DNA from: Microbacterium sp. H83
GTDB lineage: Bacteria; Actinomycetota; Actinomycetes; Actinomycetales; Microbacteriaceae
NCBI RefSeq assembly: GCF_001650405.1
Contig: NZ_LWCU01000019.1
Location: 1-55,207, forward strand
DNA length: 55,207 nucleotides
Direction: 5' to 3'
Shown: positions 41,604-51,100 of the stretch, piece after piece
Numbering within the stretch: the stretch's first letter is position 1
How the letters are laid out: the number at the start of each line of letters is the position of its first letter
Notes under the pieces: generated by a model
Seen by the model: only the letters and a program-made list of their open reading frames with translations
Database searches by the model: none
Told to the model about the DNA's origin: nothing
Position numbers and translations under genes: made by a program

Positions 41604-43171
41604 GCGACTCCACGCCCGACCCCGCCGACCTCAGCAGCCTGCCGTTCTTCGCTCAGCCCTCGCGGCCCGCGCAGCAGCCTGCCCCCGGCCTTCCGAACAT
41701 CGAGCACGCCGCTGCACGCCTCACTCGCGCCGCGCAGCGGCAGGCACCGGAAGCGACCGCTCCGCCCAGCCCACCGACCACCGCCACGCCCACACCGCCG
41801 CCGGCACCCGCCGTGTTCGACACCACCCTCGACTCCCGCAGCGACCTTCCGTGGGACGAGATCGCGATCATCCGCGACGAGGTCTCCCGCGAGCTCGCTG
41901 CCGTGTTCAGCGAGTCGATGGACATCGACAACGAGCAGCGCGAGCAGATGGCTCAGGATCACATCGTCGACCGCGTCCGTGCCCGCGTCGACGAGCAGAC
42001 CCGTCGGCCGGGGGAGCAGCGCTGGGAAGCGCCGATGCAGAACGCCATCCGGCAGGCCGTCTTCGATCAGCTGTTCCGGCTCGGCCGGCTGCAGCCGCTC
42101 GTCGACGAGCCCGGCGTCGAGAACATCCACATCAACGGATACGACGATGTCTGGATCTCTTACGCGGACGGGCGAGTGGAGAAGTACGGCTACCCCATCG
42201 CCGCGAACGACCGCGAGCTCGAGCGCGAGATCAACATGCTCGCCTCCCGCTCCGGCGAGGGCGGCCGGTCCTTCACCAGCGCGCGCCCGCGCCTGCACAT
42301 GGATCTGCCTGGCGGTGCCCGCCTGGCGGCGATCGCCGAGCCCGTCGCCACACGGCCCACCATCGTCATCCGTATCCACCGCCTCGTCGACGTCACCCTC
42401 GACCAGCTCGTCGAGCACGGCACCCTTACCCGCCCGGCTGCAGCGTTCCTTCGTGCCGCCGTCATCGCCGGCGTCTCGGTGGTCACCAGCGGATTCCCCG
42501 GTGCCGGCAAGACCACCCTTCTCCGCGCCCTCGCCGACTGCATCCCGGCCGATGAGAAGATCGTCACGATCGAGATGGAGCGGGAGCTGTACCTGCACCA
42601 GATCAAGGACCGTCACCCCCGCGTCGTAGCCCTCGAGGCGAAGCCGGGGGAGGGGGAGCGTGGCGCCGATGGTCGCCTACCCGGCGAGATCACGCCCGAA
42701 GACCTGGTGTACGACACGCTGCGGCTGGATACTCAGCGATTCATCGTCGGTGAGGTCCGCGGGCCCGAGATCTACGCCATGATGCAAGCCATGCAGTCCG
42801 GTGTGGGCTCGCTGTCCACTCTGCACGCCGCCAGCGCCGACGACTCGATCGACCGCATGTCCGCGCTCATGCTCTCCCGCGGCAACAACACGACCCCGGT
42901 GTACGCCTACCGAATGATCGAGCAGAACATCAAGATCGTCGTGCAGATCTCCAAGATCATCGACCCGGCCACCGGGAAGCCTCGACGCATCGTCACCGAA
43001 ATCGCAGAGATTCTGCCGGGCGAGGAGCAGAACAACTCCCGGCCCGTCGCTTCTCAGGTGTTCCGCTTCGACCGGTCGACCACCACTCTCATCCCCGCGG
43101 ACATGCCGTCTCCCCGACTGCTCGAGGATCTCAAGTTCCACGGCTTCGACCCCAGCAACCTCGGAGTGTGA
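41600..43171 (+). CDS. cpaF: CpaF/TadA pilus secretion ATPase
   Basis: 523 residues. A disordered Pro-rich N-terminal 85, a helical domain, then the secretion ATPase core: Walker A GFPGAGKTTLL (about residue 298), ETTI-like Asp box region VTIEMERELYL, Walker B FIVGEVRGPE and the His box STLHAASADDSI. Powers Flp pilus assembly. Followed at once by tadB and tadC. Confidence 0.93.
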   Translation: MSDSTPDPADLSSLPFFAQPSRPAQQPAPGLPNIEHAAARLTRAAQRQAPEATAPPSPPTTATPTPPPAPAVFDTTLDSRSDLPWDEIAIIRDEVSRELAAVFSESMDIDNEQREQMAQDHIVDRVRARVDEQTRRPGEQRWEAPMQNAIRQAVFDQLFRLGRLQPLVDEPGVENIHINGYDDVWISYADGRVEKYGYPIAANDRELEREINMLASRSGEGGRSFTSARPRLHMDLPGGARLAAIAEPVATRPTIVIRIHRLVDVTLDQLVEHGTLTRPAAAFLRAAVIAGVSVVTSGFPGAGKTTLLRALADCIPADEKIVTIEMERELYLHQIKDRHPRVVALEAKPGEGERGADGRLPGEITPEDLVYDTLRLDTQRFIVGEVRGPEIYAMMQAMQSGVGSLSTLHAASADDSIDRMSALMLSRGNNTTPVYAYRMIEQNIKIVVQISKIIDPATGKPRRIVTEIAEILPGEEQNNSRPVASQVFRFDRSTTTLIPADMPSPRLLEDLKFHGFDPSNLGV

Positions 43172-43172
43172 C

Positions 43173-44042
43173 ATGGCTACCAACGCGACACTCGCCCTGA
43201 GCCTCATCGTCGCCGTCGCCGGCGCGATCCTCGTCATCCTGGGGTTCGCCGGCCGCCGCAACGAGGCGGGCCTGCCCACCCGCCGGGCGCTGAAAGCACG
43301 GAGAACCCACCAGCTGACGCGGACGCAGCAGATCCAGCTCCTCGGTGGCGCTGCAGTCGGCCTCGTCTTCGCACTCATCACCGGGTGGTGGCTGCTGGTT
43401 CTCGCCGTCCCCGCGGCCGCGGTCGGGCTGCCCTGGTTGCTGCAGAAGGGCCCCGAGGAGGCAACGATCGCCAAGCTCGATGCCCTCGAGTCATGGACCC
43501 GCAGCCTTGCCGGTCTCACCGTCTCCGGCGCCGGGCTCGAGCGCACGATCGCTGCCTCGCTGAGCAGCTGCCCCGAACCCATCAGGCCCCAGGTCACGCA
43601 GCTGGTCGCCCGCATGAATGCGCGCTGGACAACCACCGCGGCGTTGCAGGCGTTCGCCGACGACCTCAACGACGAAACCGCCGACGTCCTGGTGATGCAT
43701 CTGCTCCGCAAGGCCGAGCTGCGCGGCTCCGGTCTCGCAGCCGCGCTCGAGGATCTCGCGAAGAGTATCTTCGAGCGGGTCAAGATGCGCCGGCAGATCG
43801 AAGCCGACCGGGCCACGCCTCGAAACGAAGCCCGTTTCGTCGTCTACTTCACCGTCGCGCTGCTGATCCTCCTGGTCCTCGCTCAGCAGTACTCCGCCCC
43901 CTACGGCACCCCGATCGGGCAAGTCCTGTTCGCCGTCTACCTCGTCTCCTACGCCCTCGTCCTCCTCTGGATGCGGCGCATCAGCCGCGGTGAACCGGCG
44001 CCCCGTCTGCTCGTCCCCACTGAGAAAGCTGGTGAGAAGTGA
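43173..44042 (+). CDS. tadB: TadB-like pilus platform protein (GspF family)
   Basis: 289 residues, four hydrophobic helices (two N-terminal, two C-terminal) around a cytoplasmic T2SSF domain that contains LRKAELRGSGLAAALEDLA. Inner-membrane platform of the Tad pilus with TadC. Stop overlaps the tadC GTG. Confidence 0.86.
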   Translation: MATNATLALSLIVAVAGAILVILGFAGRRNEAGLPTRRALKARRTHQLTRTQQIQLLGGAAVGLVFALITGWWLLVLAVPAAAVGLPWLLQKGPEEATIAKLDALESWTRSLAGLTVSGAGLERTIAASLSSCPEPIRPQVTQLVARMNARWTTTAALQAFADDLNDETADVLVMHLLRKAELRGSGLAAALEDLAKSIFERVKMRRQIEADRATPRNEARFVVYFTVALLILLVLAQQYSAPYGTPIGQVLFAVYLVSYALVLLWMRRISRGEPAPRLLVPTEKAGEK

Positions 44043-44920
44043 ACCTCGCCCTGATCGTGCTGCCCGGCATCCTCGTCGGCCTCGGCTTCGCCCTAGTCGT
44101 CGCAGCGCTCGTCCCCACCCAGCCACGACTCTCAGCCGCCCTCGAGCGGATCGGGACCACGAGCGTCTCCCAGGACACCGCCCACGCGGCTACCTTCGAG
44201 AACCGCGTCGGATCAGCTGTGCTCCGACGATTCAGCGACAGCCCCTCGTTCAAGATCCCGAGCACCGACCTGCGACTGATCGGAATGAGCGTCAACCGGT
44301 ACCTGTACCAGAAGGTGCTCTCCGCAAGTCTCGGGCTGCTCGCACCCATCGCTTTCGGCCTCATCTTCCAGGTGCTCGGAATCACCGCGTTCTACATCCC
44401 GGCGCTGTTCGGACTTCCGCTCGCCCTAGGCGGCTGGTTCCTGCCCAACCTCCTCGTCCGCGACCAGGCACAGGAAGCACGCACCGAGTTCTCCCGATCC
44501 GTCGCCGTCTACATGGAGCTCGTGGGATCCGAGCGCATCAGCGGCGCCCCTCCCGGGAAAGCCCTCGAGTCCGCAGCGCAGGTCGGCCGCAACTGGGCCT
44601 TCGTGCGGATCCGCCAGACCCTCACCGAAGCTCGCTACGCCGGCGTAGCCCCGTGGGACGCGCTCGAGCAGCTCTCCAAGGAAATCAACGTCCCCGACCT
44701 CGGCGAAATTGCCAAGGTGATCAGGCTCTCAGGGGAGCAAGGCGCGTCGGTATATGAGACACTCAGGGCACGGGGGCAGAACCTCCGCGACCGACTGCTG
44801 AACGACGAAGCAACGGAGGCGAACAAGGCGACCAACAAGATGACGATCCCGATGACGCTCACAGGTGTTCTCTTCATGCTTCTCCTCGGAACACCCTTCG
44901 TCCTCGACGCATTCTTCTGA
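44039..44920 (+). CDS. tadC: TadC-like pilus platform protein (GspF family)
   Basis: 293 residues, GTG start overlapping tadB. Helices near 4-23, about 95-135 and at the C terminus, with a GspF-like core containing VIRLSGEQGASVYETLRARG. Second platform subunit. Last gene before the motif-2 element that starts the pilin operon. Confidence 0.86.
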   Translation: MNLALIVLPGILVGLGFALVVAALVPTQPRLSAALERIGTTSVSQDTAHAATFENRVGSAVLRRFSDSPSFKIPSTDLRLIGMSVNRYLYQKVLSASLGLLAPIAFGLIFQVLGITAFYIPALFGLPLALGGWFLPNLLVRDQAQEARTEFSRSVAVYMELVGSERISGAPPGKALESAAQVGRNWAFVRIRQTLTEARYAGVAPWDALEQLSKEINVPDLGEIAKVIRLSGEQGASVYETLRARGQNLRDRLLNDEATEANKATNKMTIPMTLTGVLFMLLLGTPFVLDAFF

Positions 44921-44938
44921 GACGTTGGAATCCACCGA

Positions 44939-44971
44939 TGTCCGCGAACCACCCAAACCGGGGCCTATACC
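44939..44971 (+). promoter_or_regulatory. Motif-2 promoter-like element, copy E
   Basis: TGTCCGCGAA (44939-44948), 13 bp, GGCCTATACC (44962-44971). It gives the pilin and downstream structural genes their own promoter apart from the parA/cpaF transcript, as is common for abundant pilins. Confidence 0.7.
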
Positions 44972-45020
44972 TATTAGACCGAGTACCACCCAACCCCCAA
45001 GTGAAAGGAAACAGGACCAC

Positions 45021-45215
45021 ATGTCGACACTGAGCAAAGAGTTCCTCTCCCGCATGCGCGGGCGGGCGGCTCGCCTGACCAACGAGCCCGAGCGCGGCTC
45101 GATCACCCTCGAGCAGGTCATCTGGACAGCAGGCATCGCAGTCGCCGCAGTCGCCGTCGTGGTGATCATCGTCGCCGCGATCAACGCCTACGCCGGCCAG
45201 ATCCCCACGGGCTGA
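45021..45215 (+). CDS. Flp-type prepilin (major pilin candidate)
   Basis: 64 residues with GAAAGGA upstream. A basic leader of about 25 residues ends near NEPERGSITLEQVIWTAG: Gly-Ser cleavage context with Glu at +5, then a hydrophobic helix (VAAVAVVVIIVAAI). Very short mature form, as for Flp pilins. Processed by the A24 peptidase at 51919. Confidence 0.83.
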   Translation: MSTLSKEFLSRMRGRAARLTNEPERGSITLEQVIWTAGIAVAAVAVVVIIVAAINAYAGQIPTG

Positions 45216-45229
45216 AAGGCCACTCGCAG

Positions 45230-45640
45230 ATGGATCGCACCACCACCGATCACCGGCAGCGCATGCTCCACGCGCTCGCCGGTGATCGGGGTGCGGCCAC
45301 GCTGCAGAACACGATCATCGCCCCCGTGCTGCTGCTCCTGCTGGCGCTCTTCCTGCACCTGGGCATCATCCTCCACGCCAACAACCTCGCTCACGCTGCA
45401 GCGACCAGCGCCTACAACGCCGCGCGCTCGTACAACGCCAGCAGCAGCGACGGCACGACCGCCGGCCTCGCCGTCATCAACCAGAACGGCACCCCGATCA
45501 GCGGCGCCGCCGTCGACGTCGACCGCGGTGCGGAAACCGTGACCGTCACTGTCACCGGCACCGCCCCCAGCTTCGTCCCGGGCCTCAACACGGCCGTCGA
45601 CGTCACCGTGACCGGACCCGTCGAAAGGTGGGTCGACTGA
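45230..45640 (+). CDS. TadE-like pseudopilin
   Basis: 136 residues. GDRGAATLQNTIIAPVLLLLLALFLHL gives the TadE-type cleavage/hydrophobic helix near residue 19, followed by a beta-rich extracellular part. First of three minor-pilin-like genes in a row; its stop overlaps the next start (TGATG). Confidence 0.78.
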   Translation: MDRTTTDHRQRMLHALAGDRGAATLQNTIIAPVLLLLLALFLHLGIILHANNLAHAAATSAYNAARSYNASSSDGTTAGLAVINQNGTPISGAAVDVDRGAETVTVTVTGTAPSFVPGLNTAVDVTVTGPVERWVD

Positions 45641-46089
45641 TGCGTCACATCCGCACCTTCCTCGACAAGCTCCGCGACGACCGCGGATCCGCCGGTCTCG
45701 AGATCGCGATCCTCGCTCCCGCGCTCGTCGCGCTGCTCGTCCTGCTCGCAGCCGCCGGCCGACTCGGACTCGCCGGCAACGCCGTCGAGTCCGCCGCCTC
45801 AGCTGCCGCGCGCGAAGCATCCCTCGCCCGCTCCGCCGTCGAAGCCCAGGCCGCAGCGGAAGACATGGCGCGGATCTCCATGAACCAGTCTGGCGTTGAG
45901 TGCACCACCCTCAGCGTCAACATCGACGCATCCGGTCTGAACGCCCCCATCGGCACCACCGGCCAGGTCAGCGCGAGCGTTACCTGCACGGTCGCCCTTA
46001 GCGACGCGGCCATGATCGGGATGCCCGGTACCCGAGACCTCAACGGCACCGCCGTCTCGCCCGTCGACGCATACAGGGAGCGCCGATGA
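45640..46089 (+). CDS. TadE-like pseudopilin
   Basis: 149 residues. DDRGSAGLEIAILAPALVALLVLL is a classic TadE/TadG N-terminal helix with Glu at +5 after Gly. The extracellular part carries two Cys (VECTT and VTCTV) that could form a disulfide. Overlaps the genes on both sides. Confidence 0.8.
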   Translation: MRHIRTFLDKLRDDRGSAGLEIAILAPALVALLVLLAAAGRLGLAGNAVESAASAAAREASLARSAVEAQAAAEDMARISMNQSGVECTTLSVNIDASGLNAPIGTTGQVSASVTCTVALSDAAMIGMPGTRDLNGTAVSPVDAYRERR

Positions 46090-46496
46090 GAAACACCATC
46101 CAGAAGCTGCGCGACAAGCTCCGCGACGACAGCGGCGTCGCGACGATCTACTTCGTCATCATGACTGTCGGCTTCCTCTTGATCGTCGGCCTCGTCGTCG
46201 ACGGCGCAGGGAAGGTCCAAGCCAACCAGCAGGCCTACTCCACCGCAGCCGGCGCCTCACGCGCAGCAGCCAACGCCGTCAGCGGCGCCGCGATCATCGA
46301 CGGCACCACCGCGATCGACACCAACCGGGCAGTCACCGCGGCCAACGGCTACCTCTCCGCAGCAGGAGTCGGCGGCAACGTCTCGGTCGCAGGCGACCGG
46401 ATCACCGTGACCGTCCTGACCGACTACAGTCCCGTCTTCATCCCCATCGCCTTCCCCGTCGAAGCCACAGCCACGGCTGAGCTGATCACCCAATAG
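46086..46496 (+). CDS. TadG/TadE-like pseudopilin
   Basis: 136 residues. DDSGVATIYFVIMTVGFLLIVGLVV supplies the membrane helix, and the rest is AAN/GAA-rich with a short beta end. TadG-like in its N terminus (pilus assembly Flp-type family) but much shorter than full TadG, lacking the von Willebrand A domain. Confidence 0.76.
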   Translation: MRNTIQKLRDKLRDDSGVATIYFVIMTVGFLLIVGLVVDGAGKVQANQQAYSTAAGASRAAANAVSGAAIIDGTTAIDTNRAVTAANGYLSAAGVGGNVSVAGDRITVTVLTDYSPVFIPIAFPVEATATAELITQ

Positions 46497-46504
46497 GAGC
46501 CCCC

Positions 46505-47113
46505 ATGAGCATCAAGCGCATCGCCATCGCCGGCATCATCGCCGCCGCCCTGACGCTGACCGCCTGCACGGGCACCGGCAACCCGAACCCCACCGCTAGC
46601 CCCAGCAACACCCCTACGCCGACGTCTACCGCCGGCACGAAAGTTCCGCCTCCTGCGAGCGAAGACGAGGCGATCGCAGCTGCAGATTCCGTCCTGACTG
46701 AGTACTTGGTCGCACGCGGAGAAGTCAACGCGGCGGGAGGTACCGATACCTCCTCTCTCGAAGTACTCGCGACCGGCAAGGCACTAGACGTTGCTGTAAG
46801 GGATGCGGCATACGTCGCGGAGGGCCCGGTTCTCAACGTCGACCAGGTCAATGTCGAAGGCCCGGCAACTACTGAGGGCGCGATCAAGTACGAGACTCTC
46901 TCGGCTTACGGGCAGCCGTGGGAGGACGTCGAGAACGGTCTGGTGACGATCAATGCTTGCCAGGACGCGAGCGAATACAAGGTGTTCGCGAGTGATGGGT
47001 CGGAAGCTCTACGTCCCGACGCTCGGACCACCTTCGACTACCAGGTGATCTACGACAGCGAGCGTCAGACCTGGCTGGTCTACGACCTGATCAGCCTGGG
47101 GGAGAGCTGCTGA
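46505..47113 (+). CDS. Lipoprotein
   Basis: 202 residues with a signal peptide and lipobox LTAC (Cys at about residue 21), a Thr/Pro/Ser-rich linker, then an NTF2-like folded domain (EAIAAADSVLTEYLVARGEV and WLVYDLISLGESC at the end). Surface-anchored; lies in the pilin operon. Function unknown. Confidence 0.78.
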   Translation: MSIKRIAIAGIIAAALTLTACTGTGNPNPTASPSNTPTPTSTAGTKVPPPASEDEAIAAADSVLTEYLVARGEVNAAGGTDTSSLEVLATGKALDVAVRDAAYVAEGPVLNVDQVNVEGPATTEGAIKYETLSAYGQPWEDVENGLVTINACQDASEYKVFASDGSEALRPDARTTFDYQVIYDSERQTWLVYDLISLGESC

Positions 47114-47132
47114 CTGTGGCTCGGGAGATCGC

Positions 47133-48152
47133 ATGCTGAGACGACTACTTACTGCCACCATCGCCGCGATGGCATTGATCGCGGGATCGGTCATGGCGAT
47201 GACCACTCCTGCCAGCGCAGCGAATGGCGTGTGGTGCGATCCCCAGACCACCGTCTGCTACATCACGATCGCGGCACCCTCGGATCCAGCACCGAACCCG
47301 GACAGCAACGGGTGGACCGCTGGTGCCCCTACTTGCTACTACGAAAACTCCCAATCCGGCCTCCTGCAGCTGGGTTGGACTGAGGACGAGATCCGTGTCT
47401 TTGACGGCGGAAGCTACCAGCGCTTCTACGCGATCATCGACTGTGGTGGTTCGACGTCGTACTGGTCGAACAATCGCCAGTGCTACGTCTTCATGAAGGA
47501 CGGTGTCTGGCCTGCACGCCCCCCTGGCTACTCGCAGGAGGCGGGCTACTACGGTTGCATCATGTTCAACCCCACACCGGGGGGATCGCCGGGTGTGGGC
47601 ACGGAGACCAACTTCTGGAGCGAGACTGTTCCTCCCGGGCTGCAGGTCCTCACCCCCGGCGCCGCAGCCGAAAGGCTGATCTCCACCTTCGCTCTGCGAG
47701 GCATCGACATCGGCATGGCGCCCCAAGTCAACCCAGAGTGGGGCCACCGCCGCGGTTACGTCGGCGTCCCGATCTGGCTCTGGGTGGAGAACCCCCAGCC
47801 GCTCACCTGGGGCCCTTACTCGGAGACGGCGACGCTCGGCGGGCAGACGATCACCGCGACTGCTCAGGCAACGTCCGTCCGGTGGCAGATGGGTGACGGC
47901 TCATCGACCACCTGTGGCAACACGGGCACCCCGTACAACGTCGGCTACGGCATGACGACGTCGCCCACCTGCGGGTATCAATACACGACCACGTCGAGCC
48001 GGATGCCCGGCGACCGCTTCATCGTCACGGCCACTACCAACTGGACAGTGACGTGGACCTCACTGGCCGGCCCCGGCGGCACCATCAACCTGACCACCAA
48101 CAGCGCCGCTGACCTCGAGGTCAACGAGCTGCAGACCGTCATCGTCCCCTGA
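47133..48152 (+). CDS. Secreted PKD-like Cys-rich protein of the pilus operon
   Basis: 339 residues with a signal peptide ending near PASAANG. The N-terminal half has paired Cys (WCDPQTTVCYI, CYYENS). The C-terminal half has VRWQMGDGSSTTCG, SPTCGYQY and FIVTATTNWTVTW, the PKD-like pattern seen in actinobacterial Tad loci. Possibly a pilus tip or surface adhesin (inference). Confidence 0.72.
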   Translation: MLRRLLTATIAAMALIAGSVMAMTTPASAANGVWCDPQTTVCYITIAAPSDPAPNPDSNGWTAGAPTCYYENSQSGLLQLGWTEDEIRVFDGGSYQRFYAIIDCGGSTSYWSNNRQCYVFMKDGVWPARPPGYSQEAGYYGCIMFNPTPGGSPGVGTETNFWSETVPPGLQVLTPGAAAERLISTFALRGIDIGMAPQVNPEWGHRRGYVGVPIWLWVENPQPLTWGPYSETATLGGQTITATAQATSVRWQMGDGSSTTCGNTGTPYNVGYGMTTSPTCGYQYTTTSSRMPGDRFIVTATTNWTVTWTSLAGPGGTINLTTNSAADLEVNELQTVIVP

Positions 48153-48167
48153 CCCCACGGAGGCATC

Positions 48168-51100
48168 ATGAACCGCATCGGAAAGGGCATTGGGTCGCTG
48201 ATCCTGCTCGCCGTGCTGCTGATCGGGATCCCCGCGGGTCTCGTGTTCTTCGCCGGCAATCCGCTGCCGTCGTGGGACGAGCTCGTGAGCGCGTTCACGA
48301 TGCCCGACTACACCGGATCGTTCCTCGTCGGAACGATCATGCCGATCGCGGCCTGGATCGCGTGGGTAAGCTTCGCGGTGGGATTCCTCGCCGAGCTGCC
48401 CTCGCAGCTTCGCGGTGTGCCGCGGCCGCGGATCCCCGGCCTGGGCATGCAGCAGAAGGTCATGGGCGGTCTGCTCGCCGCGGTGATCGCACTGTTCGCA
48501 CCCGCCACCGCCTTCGCTGCCGAAGTCCCGACGACACCCTCGGTGTCGATGAGCGCTTCCGTCGTCTCGACTGAGGTCGCAACGCCAGACGCCGAGCAGG
48601 CAGCCCCCGTCACAGCCGGCCCGCAGTACACCGTGACCGGTTCCGACACGCTCGCGCGGATCGCGGAGTCCACGCTGGGCGACCGCGCCCGCGCTACCGA
48701 GATCTCCGCGCTCAACATCGGAGTCACACAGGCAGATGGCAGCGCCCTGGATTCGTCCGGCTGGTTGCACGAAGGATGGGTGCTGACCCTCCCCGCGGAC
48801 GCTATCGTGGCCTCCGCCCCGGCCCCGGCCGCAGCAGCCCCCGAGACGACCGCCACCGAAGTCTCGTACGAGCAGCGGACGGTCGAGTCCGGCGACACCC
48901 TCTGGGACATCTCGGCCGAGACCCTCGGTGACGGTGCGCGCTACCCGGAGATCTTCGAGGCGTCGAAGGGCACCGTCCAGCCGGACGGCACCACGATCAC
49001 CGACCCGAACTGGATCTACCCGGGGCAGACAGTCAGCATCCCCACGGCCAACACCGTCCCCGTCACCCCGCCCGCACCGGCGCCCGCACCCGAGGACGGT
49101 GGCGCAGCTGACACCGGCGCCTCGCCCGAGGTCGATGAAGGTGCCGCCGGCGCGGATCTCGGCGCCGGGGGAGCGGGCGAGCAGGCAGACGACGCAGCCG
49201 GCGGAGCCGAGGAGAGCGAAGCCGGCGCGGCCGAGGACACCAGTGGTGCCGGCCTCGGCTTCACCACCACCGAAACACCGGCAACGTCCGAGGAGGCGCA
49301 GGCACCGGCAGCCAACGCCGACCAGGCCGAGATCGACGACACCGGCATCGAGGACTACTTCAACGTCGCCACAGTCGGCGGTATCGGTGCAACCCTCGCC
49401 GCCGGCCTGCTCACGCTGCTGGGCTGGCGCCGCCTGCGTCAGCGCCGCGAACGCAAGCCCCGCCAGCGGATCGCGATGCCGGACGAAACCGTGTCCAGCG
49501 TAGAGCTTGAGCTGCGCGCCGTCGAGAACCCGCAGGGCGCCGAAGCCGTCGACACCGCGCTGCGTCACCTGGCCGTCTGGGCGCAGGACACCGGCAACCG
49601 CCTCCCCGCGCTGTACGCGCTGCGCCTGGACGAAAGCTCGGTCGCGGTCTACCTCGACGAGCCCACCGACCTGCCCGCCCCCTTCACCCAGTACGACCCC
49701 GAAGACAAGCTGGCGTGGATGGTCGCCCTCACCGACCTCGAGCCCCTCGACCGTGTCCCGTCCGCCCCGTACCCGGCGCTGGTCATGCTCGGCCACGACG
49801 ACAACAACGGCCACATCTTCGTCGACCTCGAGCGCATCGGCGCTCTCAACGTCGTGGGTGCGAACAGCGAGCAGCGCCGCGGTGTTCTAACCGCGATCGC
49901 GATCGAGCTCGCTGCCAACACCTGGTCCGAGGACGTGCAGGTCACTCTCGTCGGCGTCGGCGACCGGCTGCCCCTCGCGCTTGGCAGCGGCCGCGTCCGC
50001 CACGTCAGCGACACCGAGACCCTGCTGCGCAACCTGCGCGGGCAGGCGACTGAGGTGGAGCAGGCCCTTGCCGAGCTCGGCGTCGACGGGCTCGAGCAGG
50101 CCCGCACCACCGGCGCCTATGCCGAAGCCTGGGCGCCGGAGATCATCATCCTCGGCGACAACCCCGACGACGCGACTCGGGATGCCATCAGCGAGCTCGT
50201 CACCCGCCTTCCGCGGGTGGGCATCGCCGCCGTCAGCGCCGGCCACCTGACCGGCAGCTGGAACCTCGCACTCACCGAGGACCGCCGCGCCGAGCTCGAG
50301 ATCCCCGGCACCGACGTCGCGATCCCGATCACCCCGCAGACGATCGGCGCGAAGGAGTACAACGAGATCCTCGCCCTGTTCGACGTCGCCACCGAGGGTG
50401 CAGCAACCGGCGTCGCTCTCGACGACGAGCTCGAGCTTGACGACATCCCCTCGGCCGCGGCCGACGACGAGGCACTCGAGCCCGAGCTGCACCAGGACGT
50501 CGACGCCCCCGCCGAGACCGATGCAGCCGAAGAGCCCGCCGAGGACGAGCCCACTCCCGTTGTGGCCGAGACCGACATCGTCAGCGAGGAAGGCGAGACG
50601 ATCCCCGCGGCCGCGGCCGACGACGCCGAGACGCCACTGGCGTCGATCACACCGCTGCACCGCGGCCCTTACCTGCAGATGCTCGGCACCGTCGAGGTAA
50701 GAGGCGCGCGCGGCGAAGCCCCGGTCAACCCGAACACCGCAGCACAGTGGCGATCGGCCGTGCGCCGCGGCACCGAGCTCGTGGCCTTCCTCTCGGTCAC
50801 CCCGAACGCTTCGGCCGAGCAGGTACACGCCGTGTTCTGGCCCGGCCAGATCGCCAGCGGCAAGAAGGCGAACGACGACCGCAACGGCCTGCTCTCCAAG
50901 ACCCGTCGCTGGCTCGGCCAGAACGACGAGGCCGAGTGGTACGTCCCCTACATCACCACCGGCGAGTACCGCCTGCACGAGGACATCCGCTCCGACTGGC
51001 AGGACTTCCTCGAGCTCGTCGGAGACGAGATCTCCGCCACGTCGACCGATCGGCTCCTCGCCGCGCTCGACATGGTCAAGGGGCAGCCGATCAGCGGTGT

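Noticed and set aside
48060..49814. 584-residue minus-strand open frame
   Set aside because: Antisense to the LysM region of the 48168 gene; composition is that of a shadow frame, without motifs or a ribosome binding site.
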